A stretch of DNA of 64,000 nt from an uncultured Bacteroidia bacterium (GTDB lineage Bacteria > Bacteroidota > Bacteroidia > Bacteroidales > Prolixibacteraceae): NCBI GenBank assembly GCA_903923905.1, contig CAIXZH010000066.1:1-64000 (forward strand), in the 5' to 3' direction. A program made the position numbers and the translations under genes. How positions within the stretch are numbered: the first letter of the stretch is position 1; each line of letters starts with the position of its first letter. Below, in pieces: positions 15,859 to 25,360 of this stretch. Below the pieces are notes generated by a model. The model had not been told where the DNA came from. It worked only from the letters and a program-made list of their open reading frames with translations, and did not search any database.

Positions 15859-16983
15859 ATGCAATTTAAAGACGTAATCGGCCAGGAAAGTACCAAGCAA
15901 AAACTGATCCAGGCAGTTACAGAGGACCGGATACCGCATGCACAATTGCTGGTTGGACCTCCGGGAAACGGTAAACTGGCTCTTGCTGTAGCATTTGCCC
16001 AGTACATCAATTGTTCCCATAAAAAGGATGGTGATTCATGTGGAGAATGTAGCTCTTGCCGTAAATATGCTAAATTAATTCATCCTGACCTCCATTTTAC
16101 CTTTCCGGTAATAAAAACAGCTGCCATCGATAAACCGACAAGCAGTGATTATATGACTAAATGGCGAACCTATTTTCTGGAGAATCCTTATCCTCAGTAT
16201 GAAAAATGGATGCAACTGATTGCAGATGAAAATAAGCAGGGCGCTATTTATGTTGATGAGGCTAAGGATCTGATTCATAAATTAAATCAGAAATCCTACG
16301 AAGCAGAATATAAAGTCTCCATTATTTGGCTGCCTGAAAATATGAATATTAACTGTGCCAACAAGATCCTGAAAATATTGGAGGAACCGCCTGAAAAGAC
16401 TTTGTTTATACTGATTTCAGAGGCAGAAGAGAGGCTTCTCAGTACCATTCAATCAAGATGTCAGTTTATCCGGATTCCCAAAATATTGGATCATGATTTA
16501 CAGGTAGCCCTGATGCCGATGGCTGCCTCAACCAACAGCAATCCGGCTATTATAGCCAGACTTTCCAGGGGCAATTATTTTCTGGCACTTGAGCTGATGC
16601 AAAACGATGAAATACGCAAATTTAACTTTCTGCAATTTACTTCAGTCATGCGAAATGGCTATGGGCGAAAATTGCAGGAAATTCTTGCCTGGTCCGAAGA
16701 GATGGCAGGGATCGGAAGGGTTAGGCAAATGAGCCTTTTGAAATATTGTGGTGAATTGCTTCGGGAAAATTTTCTCCATAATCTGAAAGAGGCTGATTTG
16801 ATTTATATGGATGACCAGGAACTTGAGTTTTCAAAAAAATTTGCCCCATTTATCAATGAGAGAAATGTCATTTATCTTTTTCGTGAATTTGAAAGTGCAT
16901 ATAGTGATATTTCCATGAATGGGAATGCAAAACTTGTTTTCACCGACCTGGGATTAAAAGTTTCAAAGCTGATCCGACTCTGA
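15859..16983 (+). CDS. holB: DNA polymerase III delta-prime-like clamp-loader ATPase
   Basis: A 374-residue AAA+ clamp-loader subunit. The Walker A is GPPGNGK (33-39). A zinc module is formed by Cys52, Cys61, Cys64 and Cys67. The sensor and arginine-finger area includes KILEEPPEKT and the SRCQ motif (STIQSRCQF). These are features of the delta-prime/DnaX group that loads the sliding clamp onto DNA. It precedes the ricT-like and gldH genes, an order seen in other Bacteroidota. Confidence 0.88.
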   Translation: MQFKDVIGQESTKQKLIQAVTEDRIPHAQLLVGPPGNGKLALAVAFAQYINCSHKKDGDSCGECSSCRKYAKLIHPDLHFTFPVIKTAAIDKPTSSDYMTKWRTYFLENPYPQYEKWMQLIADENKQGAIYVDEAKDLIHKLNQKSYEAEYKVSIIWLPENMNINCANKILKILEEPPEKTLFILISEAEERLLSTIQSRCQFIRIPKILDHDLQVALMPMAASTNSNPAIIARLSRGNYFLALELMQNDEIRKFNFLQFTSVMRNGYGRKLQEILAWSEEMAGIGRVRQMSLLKYCGELLRENFLHNLKEADLIYMDDQELEFSKKFAPFINERNVIYLFREFESAYSDISMNGNAKLVFTDLGLKVSKLIRL

Positions 16984-17021
16984 GATCTTAAATGGTCTGT
17001 AAAATAGCTTAAATCGTATTT

Positions 17022-17061
17022 CTCATCTGCATTTTGCATCCTGCATTTTGTATTTTGCATT
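17022..17061. repeat. short TGCATTTTGCAT-type repeats
   Basis: A stretch of about 40 bases made of closely repeated TGCATTTTG-like words (CTGCATTTTGCATCCTGCAT, then TGTATTTTGCAT) lies between holB and the ricT-like gene. It resembles scattered short intergenic repeats in Bacteroidota genomes. No function can be assigned. Confidence 0.5.
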
Positions 17062-17081
17062 TATTATAGCAATAGAATCAC

Positions 17082-17089
17082 TATTTTTG
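17082..17089 (+). promoter_or_regulatory. -7 element for the ricT-like gene
   Basis: TATTTTTG matches TAnnTTTG, 70 bases before the ATG at 17159. Confidence 0.4.
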
Positions 17090-17158
17090 TAGAATTGAAT
17101 TTTTTACAGATCCGATCTATTGGGGATCAGATTGTCTAAATATATATAATTCAGGAAT

Positions 17159-18298
17159 ATGAGTACTCCGGATAAAATAGCTCGTGGGTGTCCTGCCAGT
17201 GACAGGGTTGGAAGTTGCGCAAAATTAAATGTTTTCGATTGGTTATATGATATTAAAAATACGACGAATACAGATGAGATTGTTGAGGTCCGTTTTAAAA
17301 ATACACGTAAAGATTATTTTAGCAATGTCAACAGACTACCACTTAAAGCTGGTGATATGGTGGCAGTTGAGGCTAGTCCGGGCCACGATATAGGCATGGT
17401 TTCGCTGGTAGGGGATTTAGTTCTTAAACAAACAAAACGCCACAAAGTTACTCTGATTGACGGTGAATTGCGAAAGATCTACCGGATTGCTAAACCTGTT
17501 GATCTTCAAAAATGGGAAGAGGCAATTGCCAGTGAGCATAGCACGATGCTTAAGGCCCGAAAGATTGCTGAAGAACTGAAATTAAATATGAAGATCGGGG
17601 ATGTGGAATTTCAGGGGGATAAAACAAAAGCTATTTTCTATTATATTGCAGATGAGCGGGTTGATTTTCGTCAGTTAATTAAGCTCTATGCCGATACCTT
17701 CAGGATTCGCATAGAGATGCGTCAGATCGGAGCCAGACAGGAAGCCGCCCGGATCGGGGGAATCGGTCCATGCGGTAGGGAACTCTGTTGTAGTTCCTGG
17801 ATTTCTAATTTTGTCTCCGTAACTACCAATGCAGCACGGTATCAGGAGATATCACTAAATCCGCAAAAACTGGCAGGACAATGTGGCAAATTAAAATGTT
17901 GTCTGAACTACGAACTGGATGCCTATATCGACGCCCAGAAAAATTTTCCTTCAACAAATATTCCGCTTGAAACCGAGAAGGGCAATTATAATTATCTGAA
18001 AGCCGATATTTTCAAGGGTATTTATTGGTACGTAAAGGAGAATAATCAACCAGGCGGAATGATGGCTGTATCGGTAGAGAAGGTAAAAGAGATCCACCTG
18101 CTTAACAGAAGCGGTAAAAAAATAGCTCAGCTAACAAACGAAAACGCTCCTGTCGTTGAACCGGAAGCACACAATTACCATAATTCGGTCGGTGTTGAGA
18201 GTATCGAAAGGTTTGACCAGGAATTCAAGAATCGCCGGAAAAAAAGGCACAAGCCAGTTTTAACCAGAAAACCCAGTAATAACAATGAAGGTCAATGA
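17159..18298 (+). CDS. PSP1/RicT-family protein
   Basis: A 379-residue protein with a PSP1 C-terminal domain, similar to RicT (YaaT) of Bacillus, where it joins a complex affecting RNA processing. The diagnostic Cys-rich part is present: GIGPCGRELCCSSW, then AGQCGKLKCCLNYE. These cysteines may bind an Fe-S cluster, as in the Ric complex. In Bacteroidota this gene regularly precedes gldH, as here, with a 14-base overlap. Family membership is clear; the function in this phylum is not established. Confidence 0.85.
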   Translation: MSTPDKIARGCPASDRVGSCAKLNVFDWLYDIKNTTNTDEIVEVRFKNTRKDYFSNVNRLPLKAGDMVAVEASPGHDIGMVSLVGDLVLKQTKRHKVTLIDGELRKIYRIAKPVDLQKWEEAIASEHSTMLKARKIAEELKLNMKIGDVEFQGDKTKAIFYYIADERVDFRQLIKLYADTFRIRIEMRQIGARQEAARIGGIGPCGRELCCSSWISNFVSVTTNAARYQEISLNPQKLAGQCGKLKCCLNYELDAYIDAQKNFPSTNIPLETEKGNYNYLKADIFKGIYWYVKENNQPGGMMAVSVEKVKEIHLLNRSGKKIAQLTNENAPVVEPEAHNYHNSVGVESIERFDQEFKNRRKKRHKPVLTRKPSNNNEGQ

Positions 18299-18797
18299 AA
18301 TCCGCTTCCGCCGGAAAGGCAATTACCTTTTTGTACTTGGGGTATTGACATTGATAACAGTTTTAACAACGAACTCATGTGTTAAGAAGCCAGTTGTTGA
18401 AGATTATCGGATGCTCCCTCACTCGGAATGGCATCAGGATACCATTCTAATTTTTGAAATGAATATTCCGGATCCCAAAAAAGTATATAATCTTTCGTTC
18501 ACCGTTCGAAATGAAGGGAGGTATACTTATAGCAATCTCTGGCTTTTTGTGTCCATTGAACCCCCTTCGAGTAAGGTAATAAATGATACCCTGGAATTGA
18601 CCCTTGCAAAGCCGTCAGGCGAATGGCTGGGTAGTGGCCTGGGGGATCTTTATGACCGGAAATATCCTTACAAACAGACTATATTTTTCCCTGAGATTGG
18701 TAAATATACGATTTCTGTCAGACAGGGAATGCGCACTCCTAATGGGATACTTAAGGGGATTCATGATTTTGGAATTGCGTTGGATAAAGCCCTCTAA
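18285..18797 (+). CDS. gldH: gliding motility lipoprotein GldH
   Basis: A 170-residue lipoprotein with a basic N-terminus, one hydrophobic segment and a lipobox (TTNSC, Cys32). The mature part has the GldH pattern (a beta-sandwich-like stretch with SEWHQDTILIFEMN and LGDLYDRKYPYKQ). GldH is needed for gliding in Flavobacterium and also occurs in non-gliding Bacteroidota. The start overlaps the ricT-like gene by 14 bases, and trmB follows 23 bases later, so these genes probably form one transcription unit. Confidence 0.88.
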   Translation: MKVNEIRFRRKGNYLFVLGVLTLITVLTTNSCVKKPVVEDYRMLPHSEWHQDTILIFEMNIPDPKKVYNLSFTVRNEGRYTYSNLWLFVSIEPPSSKVINDTLELTLAKPSGEWLGSGLGDLYDRKYPYKQTIFFPEIGKYTISVRQGMRTPNGILKGIHDFGIALDKAL

Positions 18798-18820
18798 ATT
18801 ACAAAACAGATTTATTTCAA

Positions 18821-19582
18821 ATGAGTAAAAACAAACTGGCCAAGTTTGCAGATCTAACTACATATGGCCATGTTATCCAATTGTCGTATAATAAATTAAT
18901 CAGTGAAGGATTTCCATTTAAAGGAAATTGGAACAGGGATTTTTTTAAGAATGACCACCCGATTGTTTTAGAACTGGGATGCGGGAAAGGGGAATATACT
19001 GTCGGACTCGCCAGACTCTTTCCGGATAAGAATTTTATCGGAATCGATATTAAGGGATCCCGGATGTGGTCAGGGGCGAAGGAAGTTCATCTGAATGAGC
19101 TCAGCAACTGTGGTTTTGTGAGGACCAATATTGAGCTGTTATCCCATTTTTTTGCGGAAGATGAGGTGTCGGAAATTTGGATTACTTTTCCAGATCCACA
19201 AATGAAAAGGACGAATAAACGGCTTACGGCTGTCAGATTTTTAAAGCAATACAGTGAAATTCTTCTGCCGGAGGGTGTTATTCATCTGAAAACAGACAGC
19301 GATTTTCTTTATCAATATACCCTTGCCACCATTGAAGTGAATCATTTTCCGGTGCAGGTAAACACCTGTGATTTATACACCTCCGGATTGGCCGATGAAA
19401 TTCTGAGTATCCGCACCTACTATGAGCAACAATGGCTTGACCGGGGAAAGACAATAAAATATTTGAGATATATCCCTCATGGAGTTAATCTTAAAGAACC
19501 TGAGGTCGAAATAGAATTTGATGATTACCGGAGTTTTGGACGGAATTCAACCAACAGAGACCATTTAGAAACGAGGAAATAA
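18821..19582 (+). CDS. trmB: tRNA (guanine-N7-)-methyltransferase
   Basis: A SAM-dependent enzyme forming m7G46 in tRNA, 253 residues. The SAM-binding motif is LELGCGKGEY near residue 50 and the family signature is WITFPDPQMKRT. The N-terminal extension of about 40 residues is usual for Bacteroidota TrmB. It is followed without any gap by the alkyltransferase-like gene. Confidence 0.93.
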   Translation: MSKNKLAKFADLTTYGHVIQLSYNKLISEGFPFKGNWNRDFFKNDHPIVLELGCGKGEYTVGLARLFPDKNFIGIDIKGSRMWSGAKEVHLNELSNCGFVRTNIELLSHFFAEDEVSEIWITFPDPQMKRTNKRLTAVRFLKQYSEILLPEGVIHLKTDSDFLYQYTLATIEVNHFPVQVNTCDLYTSGLADEILSIRTYYEQQWLDRGKTIKYLRYIPHGVNLKEPEVEIEFDDYRSFGRNSTNRDHLETRK

Positions 19583-19909
19583 GTGTCAGATTTTTACCAG
19601 AATGTATTCGAGGTTGTAAGGCAGATACCGGCAGGAAGAGTTACCAGTTATGGAGCTATTGCCCGTTACCTGGGTACTGCCGGATCATCAAGGATGGTGG
19701 GCTGGGCGATGAACCTGTCGCATCATCAGGAAATCTATGTTCCGGCACACCGGGTAGTCAACCGCAATGGTTTGCTTACCGGGAAAATTCACTTCGGATC
19801 CCCGGATCAAATGCAGGAATTGCTTGAAAACGAAGGAATTATGGTTGAAGACGACCAGGTTGTCGATTTCAAAACACTCTTTTGGGATCCAATGACCGAG
19901 CTAAGATAA
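19583..19909 (+). CDS. alkyltransferase-like (ATL/MGMT-family) protein without catalytic Cys
   Basis: A 108-residue MGMT-family DNA-binding protein. The MGMT active-site motif PCHR is PAHR here (residues 54-57), so it cannot accept alkyl groups. This places it with the alkyltransferase-like proteins that bind O6-alkylguanine and recruit nucleotide-excision repair. The DNA-binding helix (SYGAIARYLG...SSRMVGWAM) is intact. The start is GTG, immediately after the trmB stop, implying translational coupling. Confidence 0.85.
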   Translation: MSDFYQNVFEVVRQIPAGRVTSYGAIARYLGTAGSSRMVGWAMNLSHHQEIYVPAHRVVNRNGLLTGKIHFGSPDQMQELLENEGIMVEDDQVVDFKTLFWDPMTELR

Positions 19910-20076
19910 AAACAGGGGCGATTTGAAAATTCCGTTGGCTAAAATGAATATGGCACAAATGGCGGCTGGCAACTTGCTGCTTGCAGAACTTCCCGGTTAT
20001 ATGTTTGTTAATTCAAATGAAAGATAATTTTCTTAGAGAGCCAAAATAATTTTAAAGCAAATTTAAAAAAAAGAGA

Positions 20077-21168
20077 ATGACAGTTATACCAAAAACGATT
20101 ACAGATATCCTACGGAAAGTAAATTTCCCGGGAACCAATGATAATGTTGTGGATCTTGAAATGGTTCAGGAGATCAGAACAGCGGGTAGCCGGATTAGTT
20201 TTACACTGGTTTTCCAGCATGATAACGATCCGAATATCCAGGCTCTTTCCGAGGCTTGTGCCACTGAAATTGAAAATTCCCTTGGTAAAGAATACGATAT
20301 TTTGATTACCCCCAAGGGACTTCACAGGATGAAGGCTCCGGTTCTGCCCGGGGTTAAGAATATCATCGCTATTGCCTCCGGCAAAGGAGGAGTAGGGAAA
20401 TCAACAGTGGCAACAAACCTTGCCGTGGCAATGGCCAAGACAGGTGCGAAAGTAGGATTGATCGATGCGGATATTTTCGGACCCTCAATTCCCAAGATGT
20501 TTGGAGAAGAGGATGCACGTCCGCTAATGGAAGAGATTGAAGGCCGGGACATGATTATTCCAATTGAAAAATTCGGGGTCAAAATGCTCTCCATCGGATT
20601 TTTTGGGAATAAGGATAACGCGTTAATCTGGCGCGGCCCGGTAGCTTCAAATGCGCTGAAGCAACTCATCATTCAGGGATTATGGGGAGAGCTTGATTAT
20701 TTGCTGATTGACCTTCCTCCCGGCACAAGCGATATTCACCTCACTGTTGTTCAAACGCTTCCGGTTACAGGAAGTGTGATTGTGACTACACCACAGGATG
20801 TCGCACTTGCAGATGTTATTAAAGGTGTTTCGATGTTTCGAAGCAAATCAATCGAAGTTCCTGTTTTAGGAATCGTTGAAAATATGTCATGGTTTACCCC
20901 TGAAGAACTTCCTGATAATAAATATTATATATTTGGAAAGGATGGTGGCAGGAATCTTGCCCGGAAAATGAGTATTCCCTTCCTGGGTCAGATACCTATT
21001 GTGATGAGTATTCGTGAAGGTGGCGACCAGGGAATTCCCGTTGCATGGAGTGAAAATTCGATTATTGGGAAGGCATTTATAGCTCTGGCAGCAAATGTTA
21101 TTGATCAGTTGAACTACAGAAACGAAAATTTAAGGCCCACAGAACGGGTTCGGATTAAAAAATCATAG
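20077..21168 (+). CDS. Mrp/NBP35-family Fe-S cluster carrier ATPase
   Basis: A 363-residue P-loop ATPase that delivers Fe-S clusters to target proteins. An N-terminal MIP18/DUF59-like domain (1-85) precedes the deviant Walker A GKGGVGKST (about 103-112). DADIFGPSIP and LIDLPPGTSD follow. The CxxC pair common in many Mrp proteins is not evident, as in a number of Bacteroidota homologues. It would serve the many Fe-S proteins encoded further on. Confidence 0.92.
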   Translation: MTVIPKTITDILRKVNFPGTNDNVVDLEMVQEIRTAGSRISFTLVFQHDNDPNIQALSEACATEIENSLGKEYDILITPKGLHRMKAPVLPGVKNIIAIASGKGGVGKSTVATNLAVAMAKTGAKVGLIDADIFGPSIPKMFGEEDARPLMEEIEGRDMIIPIEKFGVKMLSIGFFGNKDNALIWRGPVASNALKQLIIQGLWGELDYLLIDLPPGTSDIHLTVVQTLPVTGSVIVTTPQDVALADVIKGVSMFRSKSIEVPVLGIVENMSWFTPEELPDNKYYIFGKDGGRNLARKMSIPFLGQIPIVMSIREGGDQGIPVAWSENSIIGKAFIALAANVIDQLNYRNENLRPTERVRIKKS

Positions 21169-21238
21169 AGGGATCATTTCTCTTTGTATCTTTACCGTAG
21201 ATCTATTGAAAAGTAATTTATTCACGGATGAGACCTTC

Positions 21239-24200
21239 ATGAACTATCGTTTGAAACAAACTGGAAGAAATATTCTGCTTCTCTTTTTGTTAATTGAAGT
21301 TTTTACAGGATGTTCTACAAAAAAGAATACCGGGGCTTCTCGTGCATATCATAATTTGTCAGCGCATTACAATGTCTATTTTAATGCAAAGGAGAGTATG
21401 AAGGCAGGTCTGCTTCGTATCGATCAAAGTCTTCAGGACGATTATACCCATACATTACCGATTTCCAAAAGCACTATGCCTGATGCAGGGAAGGTGGCAA
21501 CTTCTGAAATGGATCTGGTGATTACCAAGTGCAACAAACTGATCAAGCTTCATTCCATCACCAGAAGTCCACATAGAAAACCCAATAATTCTGAACATTA
21601 TAAAAAATTTGCTTCAAAGGGGGAATATAATAAGTGGGTAGACGACAGCTACTTATTAATGGGAATGGCCAGCTATTACAAACACGATTACCACAGAGCC
21701 ATTGAGAACTTTAATTTTGTTATCCGGAAATTTTCTGACCAGCCTACCCGTTATGATGCATTTCTGGGTATGGCTAAATCATACATTGAAACGGGCGATT
21801 TTCCGCAGGCATTTGAAATCTTTAATTCTCTTACCCGGGATGGAGGATTTCCTAAAAGGCTAAACAGTGAGCTTAACCTCGCCCAGGCTCAATATTATTT
21901 AAAAAAAAATGAGGCTGATTTAGCAATCCCTTTTTTGAGATCTGCACTGGAATCGAAACTTCAGCACTCCGTTAAACTTCGTGTTAATTACCTCCTGGCG
22001 CAACTGTTGACTTTAGCAAACCAACCTGAAGAAGCATCCAGACTATATTCTCATCTGCTAAAAATGCGGCCAAACTATCAAATGGCCTTCAATGCCAGAA
22101 TATCCCGAATGGAAATCCTGGGAGGAAACAATAAAGAGATCAAGAATCAGTTGGAGAAGATGCTTAAAGATCAGATAAACCAGGAATACAGGGACCGGAT
22201 TTACTATGCAAAAGCCAATATTGCCCTTAAGGAGAACCGGAAACAGGATGCGATCGAAGATCTTAAAAATTCAGTGAAGTACAGCGCGAACAATCCTAAA
22301 CAACGTGCAATTTCCAGTCTGGATATTGCCCGAATATTTTTTGAAGAAAATGCTTATTTGCAGGCAGCATGTTATTATGACAGTGCAGTAGCAGTAATCG
22401 ATGTAAACTACCCGGGATACCCCGAAATCATGAACCGGGCATCCGGACTGAGAAGGCTGGCAAAGGAGTTAATTACAATTCAACGTGAAGATAGCTTGCA
22501 AAAATTGGCACTGATGCCTGAAAAGGATCGTAATGCTTTAATTAGTAAGATTATAACTGATTTGCAAGAGAAGGAGGCACGCAAATTGGCTGCAGAAAAT
22601 GCCGAAAAAGCCAATCAAAATTACTTCAGATCACAACAATCAAGACAATTGATTAGTGCAGTCAATACAAATCAAAACCTTTGGTATTTTTATAATTCGG
22701 TGACAGTAGGTATTGGGAAATCGGATTTCCAAAGAATCTGGGGCAAGCGAAACCTCGAAGACAATTGGCGCCGTAAGAATAAACAAAGTATTCTGGAGTC
22801 CGAACCTGAACTACAGGAAGACTCTATTTCTAAAGATATCGCTATAGAAATTAAGAAAAAAGCAACTGATCCCAAAAAAGCTGAGTATTACCTTCAGGAT
22901 ATTCCCCTGACAGATTCACTGATGCGGGTCTCGACGGATAAGGTAAAAAGTGCTATGTTTGGAGCTGGCAGGATTTACCGGACAGAATTCAGTGATTTTC
23001 CTCGCTCAATAGATATCCTTTTGGAGCTAAACCGAAGATTTAAAGGGAGCATATACGAACTCCCCGCCCTCTTTGAGCTGTACCAATTATATAAGGAGAA
23101 TGGTGATCTTGCTAACTCTGAAGATTATAAGCAGCGCATTATATCCGGATATCCTGAGTCTAAATATGCAAAATATTTGTTGAACCCAAAATATTTTGCA
23201 GAAATTGAGGAGAAGAACGAAGCCATTGAAAAGAAATATGGAGAGATCCTGCGACTTTTCCTGGCTTACAATTACACCAAAGCCGGTGAAGAGGCAACTC
23301 ATGCATTGGCCATGAATCCGGATAGCACGATTCTTTCAAAAATAAAATTTATTGAAGTAACTGCCAAGGGAACAGGGCAGGAACGAACTGTTTTCTCTAA
23401 TCACCTTGATCAATATATTAAGACTTTTCCTAGGAAGCCTACAACTCCTATCGCGATTCATATCAGAGAGTTAATCGTCAGTAATGCCCTGTCAGACTAT
23501 CAGCAGCTCTTAGCCAAAGGGTACATAAAGGAAGAGATTACCAATGAAGAACTGAAAAATGGCAAAGATCATTCGAATGATGAGTTTGGCGGTAAATATT
23601 CGTACGACGGGAACTTATTCCATTATTACGTAATTGCTTTCTCTAAAGAGGCAAAGGTCGATGTGAACCGGCTCATATACGATATCGCAAATTATAACCT
23701 GGACTATTACACAGATACGGATTTCGATATTGAACCAATCAACCTGGATTCCAAAACGCAAATGGTTTTAGTCCGGAACTTCCCGGATAAGGAAGAAGGA
23801 TTGATTTATTTCCGGTCAATTATTCGGAAACGCCCCGTGTTCCAGGCTTTAAAAGGATTGGAGTATATCAATTTTATTACTTCCTCGACCAATTACCGGA
23901 CCATTATTGAAGAAAAGGATTACCTTTCGTATGTGCCATTTTTTGTCAAGAATTACAATTCTTATATCAGCTCCAACATTCCGGCTGATCTATTGCCTAA
24001 TCCCCAGGAATTACTTGCAAAAGCCAGAAAAGAAGAAGAATCTGTTAATAAAGGGAAGTTTGTCCTGGTTCAACCCATTGCGGCTAAGGATTCTGTCAGA
24101 CAGGCGAAACCCGTTTCACCGGCAGGTTACATTGGGCCATATTCTCAGGAAAAAAGTTCTGCCTACTGTTATTCCTTCATTTATCTGAAAAAGCAAACCG

Positions 24201-24499
24201 ACGAAGCCAAATTATTTAATTCATTTGAACTTTTCAATAAAGCCAATTATGGATCACCGGCAATTAAAGTGAGCGTCGAATCGCTGGATGATAAACGAGG
24301 AATATTGATTGTGAGCGGGTTAGGAGAGAAGAACGCTGCCTTGGCCTATCTTCAAAGAACGGCATCCGATCAACCACTGGTTAATTCCTTAAAAGGGATC
24401 AATTTCCGGAATTTTATTATTAGTGTTGAAAATCTGAAGATTTTCCGCAATGAGAAAAATGTATTGCAATATATGGAGTTCTTTAATCAGTCGAAGTAG
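21239..24499 (+). CDS. type IX secretion/gliding TPR lipoprotein (PorW/SprE-like)
   Basis: A 1086-residue TPR-rich lipoprotein. An in-frame TTG at 21206 lies upstream, but the ATG at 21239 gives a compact signal peptide with a lipobox (EVFTGCSTKK). Tandem TPR-like helices cover about residues 130-420 (YLLMGMASYYKHDYHRAIEN and similar), then a basic segment (IWGKRNLEDNWRRKNK) and a long C-terminal region. The overall length, start of the mature protein (YHNLSAHYNVYFNAKES) and architecture match PorW/SprE, a periplasmic component linked to the PorLM motor of type IX secretion. The remaining por genes are not in the window. Confidence 0.88.
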   Translation: MNYRLKQTGRNILLLFLLIEVFTGCSTKKNTGASRAYHNLSAHYNVYFNAKESMKAGLLRIDQSLQDDYTHTLPISKSTMPDAGKVATSEMDLVITKCNKLIKLHSITRSPHRKPNNSEHYKKFASKGEYNKWVDDSYLLMGMASYYKHDYHRAIENFNFVIRKFSDQPTRYDAFLGMAKSYIETGDFPQAFEIFNSLTRDGGFPKRLNSELNLAQAQYYLKKNEADLAIPFLRSALESKLQHSVKLRVNYLLAQLLTLANQPEEASRLYSHLLKMRPNYQMAFNARISRMEILGGNNKEIKNQLEKMLKDQINQEYRDRIYYAKANIALKENRKQDAIEDLKNSVKYSANNPKQRAISSLDIARIFFEENAYLQAACYYDSAVAVIDVNYPGYPEIMNRASGLRRLAKELITIQREDSLQKLALMPEKDRNALISKIITDLQEKEARKLAAENAEKANQNYFRSQQSRQLISAVNTNQNLWYFYNSVTVGIGKSDFQRIWGKRNLEDNWRRKNKQSILESEPELQEDSISKDIAIEIKKKATDPKKAEYYLQDIPLTDSLMRVSTDKVKSAMFGAGRIYRTEFSDFPRSIDILLELNRRFKGSIYELPALFELYQLYKENGDLANSEDYKQRIISGYPESKYAKYLLNPKYFAEIEEKNEAIEKKYGEILRLFLAYNYTKAGEEATHALAMNPDSTILSKIKFIEVTAKGTGQERTVFSNHLDQYIKTFPRKPTTPIAIHIRELIVSNALSDYQQLLAKGYIKEEITNEELKNGKDHSNDEFGGKYSYDGNLFHYYVIAFSKEAKVDVNRLIYDIANYNLDYYTDTDFDIEPINLDSKTQMVLVRNFPDKEEGLIYFRSIIRKRPVFQALKGLEYINFITSSTNYRTIIEEKDYLSYVPFFVKNYNSYISSNIPADLLPNPQELLAKARKEEESVNKGKFVLVQPIAAKDSVRQAKPVSPAGYIGPYSQEKSSAYCYSFIYLKKQTDEAKLFNSFELFNKANYGSPAIKVSVESLDDKRGILIVSGLGEKNAALAYLQRTASDQPLVNSLKGINFRNFIISVENLKIFRNEKNVLQYMEFFNQSK

Positions 24500-24531
24500 G
24501 TACCATTTGTTCAGATACTTCGTTCTCCAAA

Positions 24532-25212
24532 TCATCCCTTTTCACTGATTTGTCTTAACAAGGCCTCATTGGTAATTGAAATTTTTTTACCTTCGATTTC
24601 AACGATCTTTTCGTTGTGAAAGTCGGTGAGGATACGGCTTGCGCTTTCGCGGGTAATCCCGGTCAGGTCAGCCAAATCCTGTCGGGAAATGGGCAGCACA
24701 AAAGTGGTTGAATTGTAAATCTCGTGGGCAAAGAACAGAATGGCATCAGCAACCCGTCCAATATTTTGTTTTTGTGCATTGTTCAGACAGTGGTGAAGAC
24801 TCTGAAGCTCACCTTTACTCAGATCAAGGATAATTTGAAGGGCAAAATCTCCATTGCTGTAAATAAACTGCTTAAAAACGGTCACATCTATAAAACATAC
24901 TGAGGTGCTTTCAATTGCAGTTGCAGAAAAGTGATTGACTTTGTCTCCGAATGAACTTGGAAGACAAAGGTAAGTGGGAGCCTTGACGATTTTCATGATT
25001 CGCTCCCGGATTGGCCCCCGGATATGAACTTTCACGAGGCCGGATTTAATATAAACAACATTTGTTGAAAGCGAGTTTTGTCGCACAATATTGTCTCCCG
25101 GCATAAAATCTACCTGAGCACAGTTATTCTCCAGAACGCCAATCTCACTGTTTTTTAAGGTATGGGCCGCAGCTGATTTCAGGGTACAAAATTTACAGGA
25201 AGTTTTCTCCAT
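24532..25212 (-). CDS. Crp/Fnr-family transcriptional regulator with N-terminal cysteines
   Basis: A 226-residue regulator: cyclic-nucleotide-binding-like domain (about 25-145) and a winged helix-turn-helix (about 150-222). The recognition helix is ITRESASRIL. Its Arg-Glu-x-x-Ser-Arg pattern combines CRP- and FNR-like contact residues. Cys6, Cys9 and Cys31, plus cysteines in the beta-roll (YLCLPS, SVCFID), could ligate an Fe-S cluster or sense thiol redox state, although the FNR spacing is not reproduced. A CRP-type palindrome at 25247-25262 lies just upstream, suggesting autoregulation. The divergent gene is the dsrE2-like gene, so it is the leading candidate regulator of the sulfur island. 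Confidence 0.88.
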   Translation of the reverse strand: MEKTSCKFCTLKSAAAHTLKNSEIGVLENNCAQVDFMPGDNIVRQNSLSTNVVYIKSGLVKVHIRGPIRERIMKIVKAPTYLCLPSSFGDKVNHFSATAIESTSVCFIDVTVFKQFIYSNGDFALQIILDLSKGELQSLHHCLNNAQKQNIGRVADAILFFAHEIYNSTTFVLPISRQDLADLTGITRESASRILTDFHNEKIVEIEGKKISITNEALLRQISEKG

Positions 25213-25246
25213 TTTTTGTATATTAAGGCGTAAAGGTATAGAAAAA

Positions 25247-25262
25247 TGTGCGCTATATCACA
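25247..25262. promoter_or_regulatory. Crp/Fnr-type operator between crp-like and dsrE2-like genes
   Basis: TGTGCGCTATATCACA has the CRP layout TGTGn-N6-nCACA. It is 35 bases before the regulator start, next to a minus-strand -7-like TACCTTTA at 25231-25238. Its centre is 66 bases upstream of the -7 element of the dsrE2-like gene, a class I activator distance. Related palindromes occur at 36141-36156 and 43119-43134. Confidence 0.65.
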
Positions 25263-25316
25263 TCCCCTCTTGCGAATCCTCACAGCTAATTTCAAGTCAG
25301 ATTTTAAATTTCAGTC

Positions 25317-25324
25317 TAATTTTG
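25317..25324 (+). promoter_or_regulatory. -7 element of the dsrE2/tusA-like unit
   Basis: TAATTTTG matches TAnnTTTG exactly, 37 bases before the ATG at 25361. Confidence 0.55.
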
Positions 25325-25360
25325 GAATCATCGATACAAATAGTTTAAAAATTTAAAATC

